Shown here piece by piece: positions 32,325 to 41,459 of a DNA stretch of 64,000 bases; the first letter of the stretch is position 1, and each line of letters starts with the position of its first letter. Below the pieces are notes generated by a model. That model was not told the DNA's origin and ran no database searches. It was given only the letters and a program-made list of their open reading frames with translations. The position numbers were made by a program, and so were the translations under genes. Source of the DNA: an uncultured Oscillibacter sp. (GTDB lineage: Bacteria; Bacillota; Clostridia; Oscillospirales; Oscillospiraceae); contig CAJKKQ010000008.1 of the NCBI GenBank assembly GCA_905200545.1, positions 1-64,000 of the forward strand, given 5' to 3'.

Positions 32325-32364
32325 GGCGGCCAGGAACTCCTCTTCTTCCGAGTCCCTGGCCGCC
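32325..32364 (-). other. Intercistronic stem-loop before the binding-lipoprotein gene
   Basis: GGCGGCCAGG (32325-32334) pairs with CCTGGCCGCC (32355-32364), with inner ACT/AGT pairing. On the minus strand only TTTG follows, so it is at most a partial terminator between the sulfite reductase and importer genes. Confidence 0.55.
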
Positions 32365-32382
32365 GGGGTTTATGAACCGAAG

Positions 32383-33330
32383 TCAGCAGGTAGCGCCGCC
32401 CTCCAGGTGGAGTGGGGCTTCCAGAATGGCCTGCTTGCGCTCCATCACGTCACCGGCTTTCAGCTGGCTGATGAAATTGTCCGCGCCAATGCGCTCAATG
32501 AACATACCGAAGCGCTCGCCCGTCTTTCCCTGTTCCCGGTACAGCAGCAGCGCCCGCTCTACCATTTCAAAGACTTCTTCCCTGGTGTAGATTTCATCAA
32601 TCACCGTGGCCAGCCGCTGGCGCTTGCCCCAGATGCCGCCCACCATGATCTTGTAGCCTGCTTTTTTCTCCGTTACGCAGTCGAAGTTGCATGCGCCCAC
32701 GCATTTACCGCAGTTGTTGCACGCCGTCCGGTCAATCTGCATGATGCCGTCTTCATCCAGATGGGCCGCCTTTACCGGGCACTTATCCACCACTGCACAC
32801 TTCTTGCAGCCGCTGCAGTCATCCGGATCATACTCCGGCACTACCTGCCCCATGATGCCGAAGTCGTTGAGACCCGGCTTGATGCAGTTGTTGGGGCAGC
32901 CGCCGATACCGATCTTGAACTTGTGAGGCAGCTTGACGTCGTACCAGCCTTTGTAGAATGTCTCATGCAGATCCCGAGCCAGCGCCTGAGTGTCAATCAG
33001 GCCATGAACACAAACAGATCCCTTGCAGGCTACAATGGGACGGACTCGGGAACCCGTACCGCCGGTATAGAGTCCGGCCTCGGCAATGAAGTCGTTGAAA
33101 GGCTCAATATTCTCGTAGGTCAGGCCCTGAACCTCCACTGTCAGGCGGGACGTCATGGCAGTCTGGCCGTTTCCGAATTTCCGGGACGCCTCAGCGATTT
33201 TGTCCAGCTCCTTATCCGTCAGCAGGCCGTCCACGGTAATGACACGGGCCACAAAGTGTTCCCCATCCCGCGTCATGATGTACCCGCGCCCTTTCAGCGC
33301 TTTTTTCTCTGCATCTGTAATCTTCAGCAT
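32383..33330 (-). CDS. Siroheme/4Fe-4S sulfite reductase-like protein with ferredoxin domain (AsrC-like)
   Basis: A 315-residue protein. Residues 1-65 are the nitrite/sulfite reductase ferredoxin-like half-domain (SRLTVEVQGLTYENIEPF). The siroheme-4Fe4S ligand motif follows: CKGSVC (Cys-x4-Cys, ~100-105) and GGCPNNC (Cys-x3-Cys, ~141-145). Two 4Fe-4S ferredoxin motifs (CSGCKKCAVVDKC; CNNCGKCVGACNFDC) are inserted, as in AsrC and the small sulfite reductases. The expected reaction is six-electron reduction of sulfite to sulfide. No AsrA or AsrB partner is encoded nearby, so the electron donor is unknown. AAGAGGAG precedes ATG. Siroheme genes follow in the same run, which strongly supports the cofactor assignment. 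Confidence 0.88.
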   Translation of the reverse strand: MLKITDAEKKALKGRGYIMTRDGEHFVARVITVDGLLTDKELDKIAEASRKFGNGQTAMTSRLTVEVQGLTYENIEPFNDFIAEAGLYTGGTGSRVRPIVACKGSVCVHGLIDTQALARDLHETFYKGWYDVKLPHKFKIGIGGCPNNCIKPGLNDFGIMGQVVPEYDPDDCSGCKKCAVVDKCPVKAAHLDEDGIMQIDRTACNNCGKCVGACNFDCVTEKKAGYKIMVGGIWGKRQRLATVIDEIYTREEVFEMVERALLLYREQGKTGERFGMFIERIGADNFISQLKAGDVMERKQAILEAPLHLEGGATC

Positions 33331-33371
33331 GGTCTTCTCTCCTCTTCCCGATGTTTTTCTTTTCTATCTCT

Positions 33372-35012
33372 TTAGTTCTGCTCCAAAATCCCGGTATTGA
33401 ACAGCGTGCCGCCCTCCAACACCCGGGTGCCGGTGTAGCCAAACGCCTTCAGCCGGTTCTGCACCAGGTAGGCCCGTTTTCCCTTGGAGCATACCAGCAG
33501 CAGTTTCTCCTCCGGTCCGAAGCCCTCTACCGGCCCACGCAGCTTTGTCAGATCCAGATAGGGTGCGCCGGGGATGGATGGCAGGATGGAGCAGTCCACC
33601 AGCCGGTAATCCGCCGCAGCGCCCGCGGCATACTCTGCCGGCGTAAACGTCTCAAAGGAGCCCTCCAGCTTGTTCAGCAATACATTCACCGTAACTGCAA
33701 AGGGGTGAATGGCAGTGGAATACGGCGGAGTGTAGGCAAAATCGCAATACTGCAGATCCTCCAGCCGTGCGCCCAGCGAGATGGCCGTCACCGCAATGTC
33801 CGCCATCTTGTCCACCGCTCCGGGGCCCAAAACCTGCAGGCCCAGCAGCCGGTGGCTGCTCCGCTCGCACACCATCTTGGTCAGGAAGGAACCGGCGCCG
33901 GGGTAATAATGGGCCTTGTCATCCGTCACCGTCACCACCGTTTCCACGTCAAAGCCCGCCGTTTTGGCCGCCGCTTCCGTCAGGCCTGTCCGGGCCATAT
34001 TCACCCCAGGCAGACGGGCGATTCCCGTTCCCAGGGCACCGGGGTAATCGGCCTCACTGGCCTCGCCCGCAATCCTCCGGGCAGCCAGACGGCCGGTAAT
34101 GTTGGCCGTGGAACCCATGGCGGACCACAGCCGATCCCCGGTGATCCGGCTGGTGACCAAAGCGCAGTCTCCCGCCGCATAGATATCCGGGTCATTGGTC
34201 TGCATGTCCCTGTTCACCAGCAGGGTCCCCTTAAACATCTCCAGTCCGCTCTCAGCCAGGAAGCCTGTGTTTGGCCGGAAGCCCATGGCCAACACCACCG
34301 CATCGGCTTTCATGGGGCGGCGGCTGGTGAGAACCTTCTCCACCTTTCCTGTACCGGAAATGCCTTCCAGGGCCACGTTGGTAAAGGGCACGATTCCCGC
34401 GGAGGCCATGGCGTTCTCCACATATTCCGCCACTTCCGCATCCAGCATTTCCGAAAGAATGTGAGGTGCATAGTCGATAACGGTGGTCTTTACGCCGCGA
34501 TCTGCCAGATTTTCCGCAGTTTCCAATCCAATCAGGCCGCCGCCCACCACCACCGCACGGCGAATGGCACCCTCGTCCACTTTTTTGCGCAGGGCATCGG
34601 CGTCATCCGGTGTACGCATATAGAATACATTTTCCAGTTCCAGCCCATCACAGGCCGGCACCACGGGGCTGGCGCCCACGGCAATCACCAGTTTGTCATA
34701 AGGGTAGACTCGGCTCTCCCCGGTGGACAGTTCCACTGCCGTCACCTGCTTGGCAGTCCGATCCAGAGCTGTTGCCTCAACACCTGTGCGTACCTCCGCA
34801 CCCGTCAGAGCTATAAATGCCTCCGGAGTGTTTACCACCAGCTCCTCCCGCTGCTGAATGACCCCGCCCACATAGTAGGGCAGCCCGCACCCCGCATAGG
34901 AAATATCCTTTCCCTTATTCAGGATCAGAACCTCCGCCTCCGGCTGCTCTCGTTTGATCTTTGCGGCAATTTTCGTTCCGGCCGCCACACCGCCGATGAT
35001 TAATACTTTCAT
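33372..35012 (-). CDS. FAD-dependent CoA-disulfide reductase/rhodanese fusion
   Basis: A 546-residue flavoprotein. FAD site at the N-terminus (VLIIGGVAAGTKIAAKIKRE), the single redox Cys of the CoA-disulfide-reductase class in SYAGCGLPYYVGG (~43), NAD site VVVGGGLIGLETAENLADRG (~150) and FAD-ribityl motif DIYAAGDCAL (~275). A C-terminal rhodanese domain has the loop VCSKGKRAY with the expected active Cys (~509). Relatives (CoADR-RHD, NADH-dependent persulfide or polysulfide reductase) handle persulfides. The frame is open to 35177, but ATG 35012 follows GGAGG. Gene order with the sulfite reductase indicates sulfane-sulfur or sulfite metabolism. Confidence 0.92.
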   Translation of the reverse strand: MKVLIIGGVAAGTKIAAKIKREQPEAEVLILNKGKDISYAGCGLPYYVGGVIQQREELVVNTPEAFIALTGAEVRTGVEATALDRTAKQVTAVELSTGESRVYPYDKLVIAVGASPVVPACDGLELENVFYMRTPDDADALRKKVDEGAIRRAVVVGGGLIGLETAENLADRGVKTTVIDYAPHILSEMLDAEVAEYVENAMASAGIVPFTNVALEGISGTGKVEKVLTSRRPMKADAVVLAMGFRPNTGFLAESGLEMFKGTLLVNRDMQTNDPDIYAAGDCALVTSRITGDRLWSAMGSTANITGRLAARRIAGEASEADYPGALGTGIARLPGVNMARTGLTEAAAKTAGFDVETVVTVTDDKAHYYPGAGSFLTKMVCERSSHRLLGLQVLGPGAVDKMADIAVTAISLGARLEDLQYCDFAYTPPYSTAIHPFAVTVNVLLNKLEGSFETFTPAEYAAGAAADYRLVDCSILPSIPGAPYLDLTKLRGPVEGFGPEEKLLLVCSKGKRAYLVQNRLKAFGYTGTRVLEGGTLFNTGILEQN

Positions 35013-35059
35013 TGTATCCTCCACGCATAGCGGCGTATGGGCCGCATGTCCTACAGGGA

Positions 35060-35431
35060 TCAGGTTGCCGCCTTGATATGGAATGCAAACCCCCCGATCT
35101 CTTCTAATAGATACACATTTTTTATCCTGCCGTCCGGCAGATATTTGGCTGAGGTCATATCCGCCGCTATATTCCATTCACCAAGCCGCTTCAGGAATGC
35201 CTCCACCGATCGGACAGACAAGCAAATATGCCCGTGTGTACCGCGTCCGCCAGAGGGCACAACCTCAAAGATCTCACCAGCCCATGTGGAATTCTGACCA
35301 GCCCGTTCAGGCAGGCCGAATACAGCGCACAGCTGCTCAGCGATGCAGGTCGCCTCCTTGGCTCCACCCGCATTGATTCCCACATGATCCAGGTGCAGGT
35401 CCCAATCGGCAGGCACTGTGGAAAAAAGCAT
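35060..35431 (-). CDS. VOC (glyoxalase/bleomycin-resistance fold) protein
   Basis: A 123-residue protein starting MLFSTVPADWDLHLDHVGINAG. His in LDHVGI and the later HGHICLSV and GFAFHI segments are the metal-binding positions typical of the VOC superfamily (lactoylglutathione lyases, epimerases, dioxygenases). ATG 35431 has GGGAGG about eight bases upstream. It lies between the TRAP permease and the flavoprotein, with 47 bases to the latter and no terminator between. A role as an epimerase or lyase in the acid catabolic pathway is possible; no specific reaction can be given. Confidence 0.8.
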   Translation of the reverse strand: MLFSTVPADWDLHLDHVGINAGGAKEATCIAEQLCAVFGLPERAGQNSTWAGEIFEVVPSGGRGTHGHICLSVRSVEAFLKRLGEWNIAADMTSAKYLPDGRIKNVYLLEEIGGFAFHIKAAT

Positions 35432-35465
35432 GTCATGACACCTCCCCATCTACCTGGGATCGTCC

Positions 35466-37406
35466 TCAGGCGATCTGAGGCGTGTCCTTTTTCTCAGAGG
35501 CACGCCAGCGGATGATATGCAGCACTACCAGCACAATGCCCATGGCAATACCGATGGGATCAGAATGCTCAATAGGCAGGCAGGTAATAAAGCCGCTGGC
35601 CACGAACAAAATCCGCTCTACCCGCTTCATAGGAGTCTTTAGATATCCTGCCACACCGATATCCAGGAAGATCGTTCCAACCATTAGAATTGCGGTAGCG
35701 GAAACAATATCCATGATCGACCCCTGTAGCAGAAGTCCAGTCTTTACAACGAACATAAACGGGGCCAGGAACGCCACAATGGAATAGGAGAACGCCGTCC
35801 AGCCGGTCTTCCAGCTGTCTGCGCCTGCGATACCTGCAGCCGTGTAGGATGCCACGCACACCGGCGGCGTAATCTGAGCAAACACGCCGAAGTACAGGAT
35901 GAACATGTTGGCAGCCAGATTGTCGATGCCCAGGGCCCGCAGGGTGGGCACAAACAATACGAAAGCAGTCAGATACGCAGCCACTGTAGGCAGGGCCATG
36001 CCCAACAGCATAACGCCCACCATGGTAATCAGGCATCCCAGCAGGATATTGACGGAACCCACCTCAAAGATCAGATTGGAGATCCGGGTTGCGAGTCCGG
36101 TAATCGACACCACAGCAATGATAATACCGCATCCGCTGACCGGGATGGCCACTGTACCCGTACGCCGGGTGGCATTCAGGAACTCCGCTACGACCTTCTT
36201 CGGGGAATGACGCATCTTCGGGCTGATGACATTCAGCACCAACACCGTGCCGATCGCATAGATGGCGGCCCGCTGAATCGTGAATCCCATGCCCAAAACT
36301 GCCACCATGACTACTACCGGGGCCAGCAGATAAAGCCGGGGAAGAATTTTCTCCTTAATCGGCGGCATCTCTACGCGCTGTCCATTTCGCACGCTCTTTT
36401 TTGCCATCAGCGTTACCAAAATGAACACGGAAATGTAATAAACTGCGGCAGGAATAATGGCAGAAGTCGCAATTTTCCCGTAAGAAATTCCCAGCATCTC
36501 CGCCATAATGAACGCAGAGGTTCCCATAATAGGCGGCATGATCTGACCGCCCGTGGAAGCTACAGACTCAATGGCGCCTGCACTCTCCGGCGTATAGCCC
36601 GCCTTTTTCATCATGGGAATCGTAATGGTGCCGGTACCGGACACATTGGCTGCCGCACTGCCGCTGATCATGCCCATCAGTCCGCTGGCAACTACAGCTG
36701 CTTTTGCGGGACCCGAGTTATCATTGGAACGGGCACCGGCTTTAATGCCAATGTCAATCAGCACATCTCCGCCGCCGGTAGTGGCAAACAGCGTACCAAA
36801 GATCATAACCCAGAACACAAAGGTGGAGGACGCACTGGTGGCGGAACCGAAAATACCATTTGTGCCCATAATGATCAGATCTGTAAACTTATCCAGACTC
36901 ATCCCGTCATAGTGCAGGACCCCCGGCAAATAGGGTGCTACCCACACATAGGCGATAAAAATCATAATAAAGATAGCCAGGACCTTACCAATCGTTCTCC
37001 AGATAATTCCAAGAATCAGAACCACCAAGAGAATGCAGGCAATATGGTCAATCAGCTGAACGGGATCAAGATAGGAAATACGGGAATTCAAACGGCTATA
37101 CTGCGTAACGGCATACCAGAGGAGGAACGGCGTGGAGAGAATTGAAAGCCATTCCAATCCCGTATTAATGATCTTCTTTAAAAGGGAGCTCTCCTTATCC
37201 ACCGGAACACTCAAATAGCAAAGCAAGCACATCAGTGTCACGTGAATAGGACGCAGGATCAATGGGGGAAGCGGATTGAGGAAGGTTCTATATAGCTGGA
37301 AACACAGATAAGCCAGCGTGACCCAGACAGCTGCCGTTTCGCGGACGGTGTCTCGAATCAGAAGCTCTTTCACTGCGGAAACAAATGAGTGCGCAAGTTT
37401 CCCCAT
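35466..37406 (-). CDS. TRAP transporter fused permease (4TM/12TM, TAXI type)
   Basis: A 646-residue permease with about 17-18 membrane segments, fusing the small DctQ-like and large DctM-like subunits. Landmarks include GAIESVASTGGQIMPPIMGTSAFIMAEM and ADSWKTGWTAFSYSIVAFLAPFMFVV, typical of the 4TM/12TM TRAP family. Start at ATG 37406 (MGKLAHSFVSAVKE), with AAGGAG eight bases upstream; the earlier frame crosses a stem-loop. It partners with the TAXI binding protein encoded immediately upstream. TAXI-TRAP systems import organic acids with Na+ or H+; the adjacent catabolic genes suggest a hydroxy or keto acid. Confidence 0.95.
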   Translation of the reverse strand: MGKLAHSFVSAVKELLIRDTVRETAAVWVTLAYLCFQLYRTFLNPLPPLILRPIHVTLMCLLCYLSVPVDKESSLLKKIINTGLEWLSILSTPFLLWYAVTQYSRLNSRISYLDPVQLIDHIACILLVVLILGIIWRTIGKVLAIFIMIFIAYVWVAPYLPGVLHYDGMSLDKFTDLIIMGTNGIFGSATSASSTFVFWVMIFGTLFATTGGGDVLIDIGIKAGARSNDNSGPAKAAVVASGLMGMISGSAAANVSGTGTITIPMMKKAGYTPESAGAIESVASTGGQIMPPIMGTSAFIMAEMLGISYGKIATSAIIPAAVYYISVFILVTLMAKKSVRNGQRVEMPPIKEKILPRLYLLAPVVVMVAVLGMGFTIQRAAIYAIGTVLVLNVISPKMRHSPKKVVAEFLNATRRTGTVAIPVSGCGIIIAVVSITGLATRISNLIFEVGSVNILLGCLITMVGVMLLGMALPTVAAYLTAFVLFVPTLRALGIDNLAANMFILYFGVFAQITPPVCVASYTAAGIAGADSWKTGWTAFSYSIVAFLAPFMFVVKTGLLLQGSIMDIVSATAILMVGTIFLDIGVAGYLKTPMKRVERILFVASGFITCLPIEHSDPIGIAMGIVLVVLHIIRWRASEKKDTPQIA

Positions 37407-37432
37407 AAAAATTCTCCTTTCCTGACGGGAGT

Positions 37433-37484
37433 GGCTATACGATGCGGGATCCGTGCCGCAACATAGACCCCGCATCGTATGGCT
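37433..37484 (-). other. Strong stem-loop between TAXI protein and TRAP permease genes
   Basis: ATACGATGCGGG (37437-37448) and CCCGCATCGTAT (37469-37480) are exact complements around a 20-base loop. No U-tract follows, so it probably marks the stable 3' end of the binding-protein message, giving more binding protein than permease. Confidence 0.6.
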
Positions 37485-37507
37485 AGTCCTAACGGGAAGC
37501 GTTTCTA

Positions 37508-38593
37508 TCAGCCCCCGGTATAATTACCCTCGGCATCCATTGCGCCGACCTCCTGGAAATACTGAATGGCGCCCGGATGATACGGAACAACGCACAAAGT
37601 GCTATCGCACAGCACGTCATAACCCAGATTGCTAAAGGTGGTATTGTCTGCGCTCAGATCCTCCTCGGCGTGTTCGCTGATGATCTTGGTCAGCTGGTAG
37701 GCCACTTCGTCAGACATATCCGCGCTGACGATCAGAGAACTGCCCATGGCCACGGAGCGGGTATCCTCGTCAAAGAAGCCGAAAGTGCCCGCAGGAATCA
37801 CCGTCTCGCCAAAGCCCTTGGTCAGGAAGAAATCCAGGATATCATCGTCAAGTCCATAGATCTCCACATCCGTGCTCAGCGTCAGCTCGGAGACAGAAGA
37901 AGAGGTAACAGAGGTATGGGGAATCATCAAATCGGCCTGACCGTCCTGCAGCATCTCCACTTCCGTGCTGCTGCCGGTATAGGTGACACTTCCGCCCCAG
38001 CTCTCGATATCTTCCACGCTGCTGCCCAGGCACTCCAGAAGGTAGTCCAGCACTACATAGTCAGAGGAACCAACTTCCTCACACACAATACGCACGGGGT
38101 ACTGGTTTTCGATGCACTCTCGCAAGGAGGTGTAACCAGTATCCTTTACAAAGCTTTCCGTGAAAATCTGGCAAATCAGGTTCTCGGTGTACAGGCCGCA
38201 CAATGCCCGCACATTGGAGTACGGGTCACGTCCGTCCACACCCACCGTGGCCGCCACGGCATTTTGACCGCGGGCAATATCACAGGCACCTGCTTCAATC
38301 AGGTAACCGGTGGTAGAGTTACCGGTAGCGATGGTCTCCTGGGTAATCTTGGAACCCGCAGGCAGATAGCTTTCCAACAAATTGCACAGCAGGGCGCCGA
38401 TGGTATAGTCCACGCTTCCTGTGGAAGCGGTGGCAAAACGCAGTTGAACCACCTGATCCCCAACAGTCTCTTTGGCGGAATCGCTATCACCGCCGCCCTG
38501 TTCATCAGTGGTACTGTCGCCGCAAGCGGTAAGCATACTCATGCAGAAACACAATGTTAAAATCAGCGCTAAAATTCGATGGCTCTTTTTCAC
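37508..38593 (-). CDS. TAXI-family TRAP transporter substrate-binding lipoprotein
   Basis: A 361-residue protein beginning VKKSHRILALILTLCFCMSMLTACGDS: a lipoprotein signal with lipobox LTAC. GTG 38593 follows GGGGGGT by about seven bases; the frame's earlier TTG has no ribosome site. The mature domain has the TAXI pattern (RFATASTGSVDYTIGALLCNLLESYLPAGSKITQETIATGNSTTGYLIEAGACDIARGQNAVA). It delivers substrate to the fused permease. TAXI proteins are known for glutamate and 2-oxoglutarate, but few have been characterised; here the substrate is inferred from neighbours to be an acid feeding the catabolic enzymes. Confidence 0.93.
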   Translation of the reverse strand: MKKSHRILALILTLCFCMSMLTACGDSTTDEQGGGDSDSAKETVGDQVVQLRFATASTGSVDYTIGALLCNLLESYLPAGSKITQETIATGNSTTGYLIEAGACDIARGQNAVAATVGVDGRDPYSNVRALCGLYTENLICQIFTESFVKDTGYTSLRECIENQYPVRIVCEEVGSSDYVVLDYLLECLGSSVEDIESWGGSVTYTGSSTEVEMLQDGQADLMIPHTSVTSSSVSELTLSTDVEIYGLDDDILDFFLTKGFGETVIPAGTFGFFDEDTRSVAMGSSLIVSADMSDEVAYQLTKIISEHAEEDLSADNTTFSNLGYDVLCDSTLCVVPYHPGAIQYFQEVGAMDAEGNYTGG

Positions 38594-38662
38594 AAAAATA
38601 CCCCCCAAATTTTATAATTCGTGCTGTGTATTCTCCTGACCTAAGCTCAAGACGGCCGGCCT

Positions 38663-39580
38663 TTATCCGTCCTTTCTCTTTTTCGCCGATACGATGGTGG
38701 TGGTGATGGAGCCGATGCCGTCGATCTCACAGCGGACGGTATCACCCGCATACAGGAACTTCGGAACCATATAGCCCAGCTCTCCCTCACCGGGGCTGCC
38801 GGTGGAAATCACGGTGCCGGCCCGAAGCGTCATGACCTTGGTCAGGTCGGCAATCAGATAATCCGGCAGGAAGGTGACCCGCTCCGTGGTGCTTCCCTGA
38901 CGCAGATCTCCGTTTACCCGGGCGCGGATTCCCAAGCGGGGCGTGGGATTATGGTCAAACTCGTCCTTAGTAACGATCCAGGGCCCCATGGGCATGTAGC
39001 CGTCAGGGCTCTTGGACATAAAGGGGCCGTGATGACGAGGGCCCAATTCCCGGGCGGTCAGGTCATTGATGATCGTATAGCCAAAGACATACTCCATTGC
39101 CTTTTCTACCGGTACATTTTTGGCCTCCTTCCCCATGATGACGCCCAGCTCCACGCCGTAACCGATAGTCTGGTTGATATTGCTGAAATCGGACGCCGTG
39201 CCGATGGGTGCCGTGGTGTCATACATGCGCTTAACAAAGTAAACAGGCGTGGTTCGCTTGCCGGTCCAGACCTCGCCCTTTTTGATGCGGGCGGCCTCTT
39301 CACCGTGGCTGACGTAGTTGAGGCCCAGGCAAATCACATCGTGCTTGGGGTGCGGAATGGGCGAGCACAGCTCTGTATCCTCCAGTTTCAGGGCGGCAGC
39401 GCAGGGCTCCTGAATGGCGGCCCGCAGGGCTTCCATCTGCTGGTCTGTAATACGCTCGATCAGGTCGTTCATATCCTTAAAGTCATAGCCCAGCGCGGCC
39501 AGCGGGTAAATCTCCTTTTCATTAGCCGCCAGCACACCCAGCGCGTCAGCCTTCCCGGATTTATATGTGAGAAGCTTCAT
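38663..39580 (-). CDS. Fumarylacetoacetate-hydrolase family protein (copy 1)
   Basis: A 305-residue FAH-fold enzyme. The C-terminal catalytic domain shows DVICLGLNYVSHGEEA, the metal-binding acidic residues in YGVELGVIMGKE, VFGYTIINDLTARELG and MGPWIVTKDEF, and the GTVISTGSPGEGELGYMVPKFLYAGDTVRCEIDGIGSI end. Members cleave or tautomerise 2,4-diketo or acylpyruvate acids with Mg2+. It is adjacent to a second paralogue (22 bases), and both probably act on one pathway's beta-diketo intermediates. GGGGAGG precedes ATG 39580. Confidence 0.9.
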   Translation of the reverse strand: MKLLTYKSGKADALGVLAANEKEIYPLAALGYDFKDMNDLIERITDQQMEALRAAIQEPCAAALKLEDTELCSPIPHPKHDVICLGLNYVSHGEEAARIKKGEVWTGKRTTPVYFVKRMYDTTAPIGTASDFSNINQTIGYGVELGVIMGKEAKNVPVEKAMEYVFGYTIINDLTARELGPRHHGPFMSKSPDGYMPMGPWIVTKDEFDHNPTPRLGIRARVNGDLRQGSTTERVTFLPDYLIADLTKVMTLRAGTVISTGSPGEGELGYMVPKFLYAGDTVRCEIDGIGSITTTIVSAKKRKDG

Positions 39581-39601
39581 CTTTTCCGTCCTCCCCTGTT
39601 G

Positions 39602-40495
39602 TCATTTACCGATGGTGTTGGTCAGAACACCGATTCCCTCAATGCCGCATTCAATTACGTCGCCCTCTTTGAGATAGCGATACGGCTCATGGCCCACAGC
39701 CGTTCCGCCGGGAGTGCCGGTGGAAATAATGGTTCCCGCCTTGAGGGTCATGCTCAGAGACAGCGTATGTACGATCTGGGCAATGTCGGCACTCATCAGC
39801 CAGGTGGAGCCCTCCTGCACCCGCTCGCCGTTGATCTTTGTCCACAGGCAGGTCACAGGGGTGAACTTGTCAAACTCATCCTTGGTCACCAGTACCGGCC
39901 CCATGGGGCAGAAGCCGTCAAAACTGCGGCCGTAATAGGGCTGCTTGCGCTCCTTCAGGTAGTGCCGCATTCCCAGATTGTTCAGGATCGTATAACCGAA
40001 AACGGCATCTTCCACCTTATCCACCGGAATGTCCCGCACATCTTTGCGCAGCACAACTGCCAGCTCCACACCATAGTCCAGGGTGTCACTCAGGTCAAAG
40101 CGGCCGGAGATCACATCCCCATCACCCGCGGCCGGGTCTGCCCGCTTATGATAAAACCAGCTGTCCTCCCGTTTCCCGCGGAAAGCCTCGCCCCGCCAGC
40201 GCATCACTTCACACTGATTATCGGTGTAGTTCTCGTCGCAGACGATCACATGTTCACTGGGATGGGGAATGGGAGCCAGACGCTTAACACTGTCATACTT
40301 CAGCGCTCCCTTGCACTCCCCTGCGGCAACTTTTTCCGCCAACTCGGTCAGCTGCTTGTCCGTAATCGTGGCGACCAAGTTTTCCATGTTGGAGAAATGG
40401 AAGCCCAATTCCTCCAGAGGATAGACCTTCTTGCCGTCCGCAGACAGCACCCCCAGGCACTCCTGGTCATTTTTCGCATAGGTCAGAAGCTTCAT
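39602..40495 (-). CDS. Fumarylacetoacetate-hydrolase family protein (copy 2)
   Basis: A 297-residue FAH-fold enzyme, clearly a paralogue of its neighbour (MKLLTYAKNDQECLGVLSADGKKVYPLEELGF against MKLLTYKSGKADALGVLAANEKEIYPLAALGY). Metal-site motifs are YGVELAVVLRKD, VFGYTILNNLGMRH and CPMGPVLVTKDEFD; the end GTIISTGTPGGTAVGHEPYRYLKEGDVIECGIEGIGVL is typical. The DLTARE segment of copy 1 is replaced by NNLGMRHYLKE, so the two may have different substrates. Family reactions are as for copy 1. Confidence 0.9.
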   Translation of the reverse strand: MKLLTYAKNDQECLGVLSADGKKVYPLEELGFHFSNMENLVATITDKQLTELAEKVAAGECKGALKYDSVKRLAPIPHPSEHVIVCDENYTDNQCEVMRWRGEAFRGKREDSWFYHKRADPAAGDGDVISGRFDLSDTLDYGVELAVVLRKDVRDIPVDKVEDAVFGYTILNNLGMRHYLKERKQPYYGRSFDGFCPMGPVLVTKDEFDKFTPVTCLWTKINGERVQEGSTWLMSADIAQIVHTLSLSMTLKAGTIISTGTPGGTAVGHEPYRYLKEGDVIECGIEGIGVLTNTIGK

Positions 40496-40531
40496 GATGT
40501 TTTCTCCTTTATTGGTAAATTTGGATCGTTA

Positions 40532-41446
40532 TCAGCAATAGGACGCCAGATTGTCCCGAATCTCAATAGCCCGCTGGATCAATTCATCGGCATAGCGGAG
40601 ATGATATTCGTCCAGAACCACCTGCTCCCGGGAGACATCGGTCTTGAAAATCCCCACCTTCTTAAAGTAGTGCTTGTGGAACCAGCGGTTCAGCTCCTGG
40701 GACTGGCGGGTGAACTCAATGATGGGCAGGGTATCAAAGAACAGCCGCTTGGCTCCCTCCCGATTCCCGCTCTTATGGAGCCGGTAAATGTTGACAAACA
40801 GCTCAAACAAGCCGGAGGGCATAATGGCATGAACGCCCCGATCCATCAGTTCCAGCATCTGGTCATTTCCCCAGCCGCTGGAAACGATCATCTTGTTGTC
40901 GGTAGCCCGGATCAGCTGGGTGAACTTGGGACCGTTGTACTTGACCTCCACTTTGCAGCCCACCACAGATTCAAAGGACTCGAACGCCTTTACCATCCAT
41001 TCCACCGGAATACCGGGACCGTTGAAATCGGCATCCTGAATCAGCAGGAAGGGGGGATGCGCCCGATCCACCTCCTCAATGCAGCGGAGGAACTCCTCCT
41101 CCGTCTCATGGGGAACCTGCATGTTCACTCCGTCCACGCCATACTCCAGATACTCATTCATACGGCGGATCCGCTCTTCACCCGTATCAGCTGTGATGGA
41201 AGTAATCAGCTTGGCACGGCCAGCGGCAGCTTTGGCGGTGGTCTCCACCATTTTCCGCTTTTCCTCGTTGGTCAGCAGAGGCATTTCGCTGGCTAAGCAG
41301 GGTACCAGGAATCCCGCCACGCCGGCGTCGCAGGCGGCGTTGATCTCATTTTCCAGGCACTCCAGATCCAGCAGCTTCTCCCCTTCCGTAAAGGGAGAGA
41401 TGACGGTGGAAATGATCCCGGTAAGCGGATATCTCTCGGTTTTCAT
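40532..41446 (-). CDS. Divergent DHDPS/N-acetylneuraminate-lyase family protein
   Basis: A 304-residue TIM-barrel protein of the class-I aldolase/dihydrodipicolinate-synthase family. The Schiff-base Lys is likely in VVGCKVEV (~163). The usual Tyr of the YNxP motif is missing, the position reading FLLIQDADFNGPG, and the GTTGE motif is changed to CLASEMP. Start at ATG 41446 with AAGGAGG seven bases ahead; an adjacent GTG is less well placed. It is 13 bases downstream of the canonical paralogue. The altered active site suggests a different substrate or a non-aldolase role. Confidence 0.82.
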   Translation of the reverse strand: MKTERYPLTGIISTVISPFTEGEKLLDLECLENEINAACDAGVAGFLVPCLASEMPLLTNEEKRKMVETTAKAAAGRAKLITSITADTGEERIRRMNEYLEYGVDGVNMQVPHETEEEFLRCIEEVDRAHPPFLLIQDADFNGPGIPVEWMVKAFESFESVVGCKVEVKYNGPKFTQLIRATDNKMIVSSGWGNDQMLELMDRGVHAIMPSGLFELFVNIYRLHKSGNREGAKRLFFDTLPIIEFTRQSQELNRWFHKHYFKKVGIFKTDVSREQVVLDEYHLRYADELIQRAIEIRDNLASYC

Positions 41447-41459
41447 CACAGATCCTCCT

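Noticed and set aside
32383..33330. Dissimilatory sulfite reductase DsrA/DsrB
   Set aside because: A single 315-residue polypeptide with inserted ferredoxin motifs fits AsrC/small sulfite reductases; no Dsr partner subunits.
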